DNA from: Methylocella silvestris
GTDB lineage: Bacteria; Pseudomonadota; Alphaproteobacteria; Rhizobiales; Beijerinckiaceae
NCBI RefSeq assembly: GCF_002891535.1
Contig: NZ_PDZR01000001.1
Coordinates: 124,001 to 188,000 of the forward strand
Length of the DNA: 64,000 nucleotides
Reading direction: 5' to 3'
The notes beneath the pieces were generated by a model. It did no database searches, was not told the origin of the DNA, and saw only the letters and a program-made list of their open reading frames with translations. Of the stretch, positions 63,222-64,000 are shown in pieces; the first letter of the stretch is position 1, and each line of letters starts with the position of its first letter. A program made the translations under genes and the position numbers.

Positions 63222-63851
63222 CTATGCGCGAGGCGGTCGCAGCCCATCCATCAAAATGTCGATCAGCCGCCTTGCGCTGGCCTCCCAGCCCGGAGCGGCG
63301 TTGCCATAAGTAAATCCCACGAGCGCGCGCAGAAGGTCATTCGGGTCGACGCCGGCGCGTATGTCGCCGCTGTCGCGCGCCCGTTCCACCAGCAATGACA
63401 TCGCCGCCGTGATCCGTGCGCCCGAGGACGCGTAAAGCTCTGTTGCGCCGCCGATAATCGACCCGAGCGCCGGCGCGATCACCTTTTTGGCGGCGATATA
63501 ATCGACGAACAGCCGCATCCATTCACGGAGCGCCTCGCCAGGAGACAGCGACTGGAGGAGGCTCGCCGCCGAGTCGGCCAATTGCTGCACTTCGCGGCGG
63601 TACACCGCCTCGACAATTGCGTCGCGGTTCGGAAAGTGCCGGTACAGCGTGCCGATCCCGACGCCGGCGCGGCGTGCGATCTCCTCGAGGCCGACACCCA
63701 CGCCAACATCGGCGAAAGCCGCCTTCGCCATTTCCACCAGCAGCTCGCGGTTCCGCTTTGCGTCCGCGCGCGGCTTCCGCGCGGAGCCCGAGGCCGGCGC
63801 CGGCTTATCTTTGGTTATCCGAGGGCCCGGCCCCGTGGGGTCGACGCTCAC
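63222..63851 (-). CDS. TetR family transcriptional regulator
   Basis: A 209-residue repressor-type protein. The helix-turn-helix spans about residues 34-75 (ELLVEMAKAAFADVGVGVGLEEIARRAGVGIGTLYRHFPNRDAIVEAVY) and the C-terminal ligand domain contains LREWMRLFVDYIAAKK and TYGNAAPGWEASARRLIDILMDGL. The start is GTG at 63851. A short Pro/Lys/Arg-rich N-terminal arm precedes the domain. Two palindromes immediately upstream suggest autoregulation and control of a divergent gene beyond the window. Confidence 0.92.
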   Translation of the reverse strand: MSVDPTGPGPRITKDKPAPASGSARKPRADAKRNRELLVEMAKAAFADVGVGVGLEEIARRAGVGIGTLYRHFPNRDAIVEAVYRREVQQLADSAASLLQSLSPGEALREWMRLFVDYIAAKKVIAPALGSIIGGATELYASSGARITAAMSLLVERARDSGDIRAGVDPNDLLRALVGFTYGNAAPGWEASARRLIDILMDGLRPPRA

Positions 63852-63867
63852 AATGATGTGCTCTTGA

Positions 63868-63890
63868 TATACGGAGGATACCTCCGTATA
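63868..63890. promoter_or_regulatory. Palindromic operator candidate 1 for the TetR regulator
   Basis: Perfect 10-bp arms tatacggagg (63868-63877) and cctccgtata (63881-63890) around the 3-base centre ata, 17 bases before the TetR start codon. Confidence 0.8.
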
Positions 63891-63895
63891 TAAGC

Positions 63896-63910
63896 CGGAG
63901 GCACCCTCCG
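63896..63910. promoter_or_regulatory. Palindromic operator candidate 2 for the TetR regulator
   Basis: Arms cggagg (63896-63901) and cctccg (63905-63910) around a 3-base centre, the same core and spacing as operator 1, with the centres 24 bp apart. Two like sites next to a TetR gene are usual for cooperative or dual control. Confidence 0.75.
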
Positions 63911-64000
63911 TTTACTCGTTCTTCGGAATTTTGGCAATCTTCAATCCTTGCCTCGAAGCGGACGACCCTGAATTGACCCCAAACATCGGAAAATACCATG
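63911..64000. other. Upstream region of a possible divergent gene at window end
   Basis: The last 90 bases end in an ATG (63998-64000) preceded by a purine-rich CGGAAAA, which could be the start of a plus-strand gene. With the operators between them, it could be a target of the TetR regulator. Only its first codon would be inside the window. Confidence 0.35.

Overview
The window is GC-rich, densely coding chromosomal DNA of an alphaproteobacterium, most probably a Rhizobiales member close to the methylotrophic Beijerinckiaceae/Methylocystaceae. Pointers are a complete-looking aerobic (cobN-type) cobalamin locus, a four-cysteine cytochrome c of the methanol-metabolism type, class I PHA synthase, the alphaproteobacterial families DUF1013/TrcR, IalB and aa3 oxidase subunit IV, and the rplU-rpmA-GNAT-obgE-proB-proA-nadD gene order. 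The genus is inference. I saw no rRNA, tRNA, CRISPR array, prophage or transposase.

Layout. 1-5.1 kb: proton-translocating transhydrogenase (pntA1-pntA2-pntB, pntB cut by the window edge) preceded by a 49-residue aa3 oxidase subunit IV gene, then an ABC1/UbiB-type kinase and a GNAT. 5.5-23.2 kb: cobalamin biosynthesis. A cobalamin riboswitch leads cobW-cobN-cobG and cobH-cobI-cobJ; cobK lies on the opposite strand; cobL-cobE-cobM-cobB form a tightly overlapping run; a XoxG-like cytochrome separates the riboswitch from cobO-cobQ, cbiB and cobC. No cobF is visible. 23.2-30.4 kb: nadD, proA, proB, obgE, GNAT, rpmA and rplU, with a sulfonate/nitrate-type binding protein gene inserted backwards between proA and proB. 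31-45 kb: envelope and housekeeping genes (M23 peptidase, GluQ-RS, PhaC, Nth, DUF2244, TrcR, MsrA, MepA, IalB, DUF423). 45-52.5 kb: a lone receiver protein, an AsmA protein, two paralogous Crp/Fnr regulators flanking an extensin-like protein and a soluble transhydrogenase (SthA). 52.7-57.4 kb: an RND efflux adaptor and pump plus an NTF2-like protein. 57.4-59.3 kb: a two-gene encapsulin nanocompartment operon in which a DyP-type peroxidase cargo with a C-terminal targeting peptide precedes the family 1 encapsulin shell. 59.7-64 kb: a receiver protein and a large hybrid histidine kinase with a tandem PAS duplication, then a TetR regulator with two strong palindromic operator candidates in front of it.

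How the parts work together. The cob genes supply the corrin methylations, ring contraction, a,c-diamide formation, CobN part of the cobalt chelatase, adenosylation, amidation and aminopropanol attachment; cobA, cobF, cobS/T and the nucleotide-loop genes must lie elsewhere. Two transhydrogenases of opposite physiological direction are both encoded here. The most striking system is the encapsulin-DyP operon, in which the cargo tail codons also form the ribosome-binding site of the shell gene.
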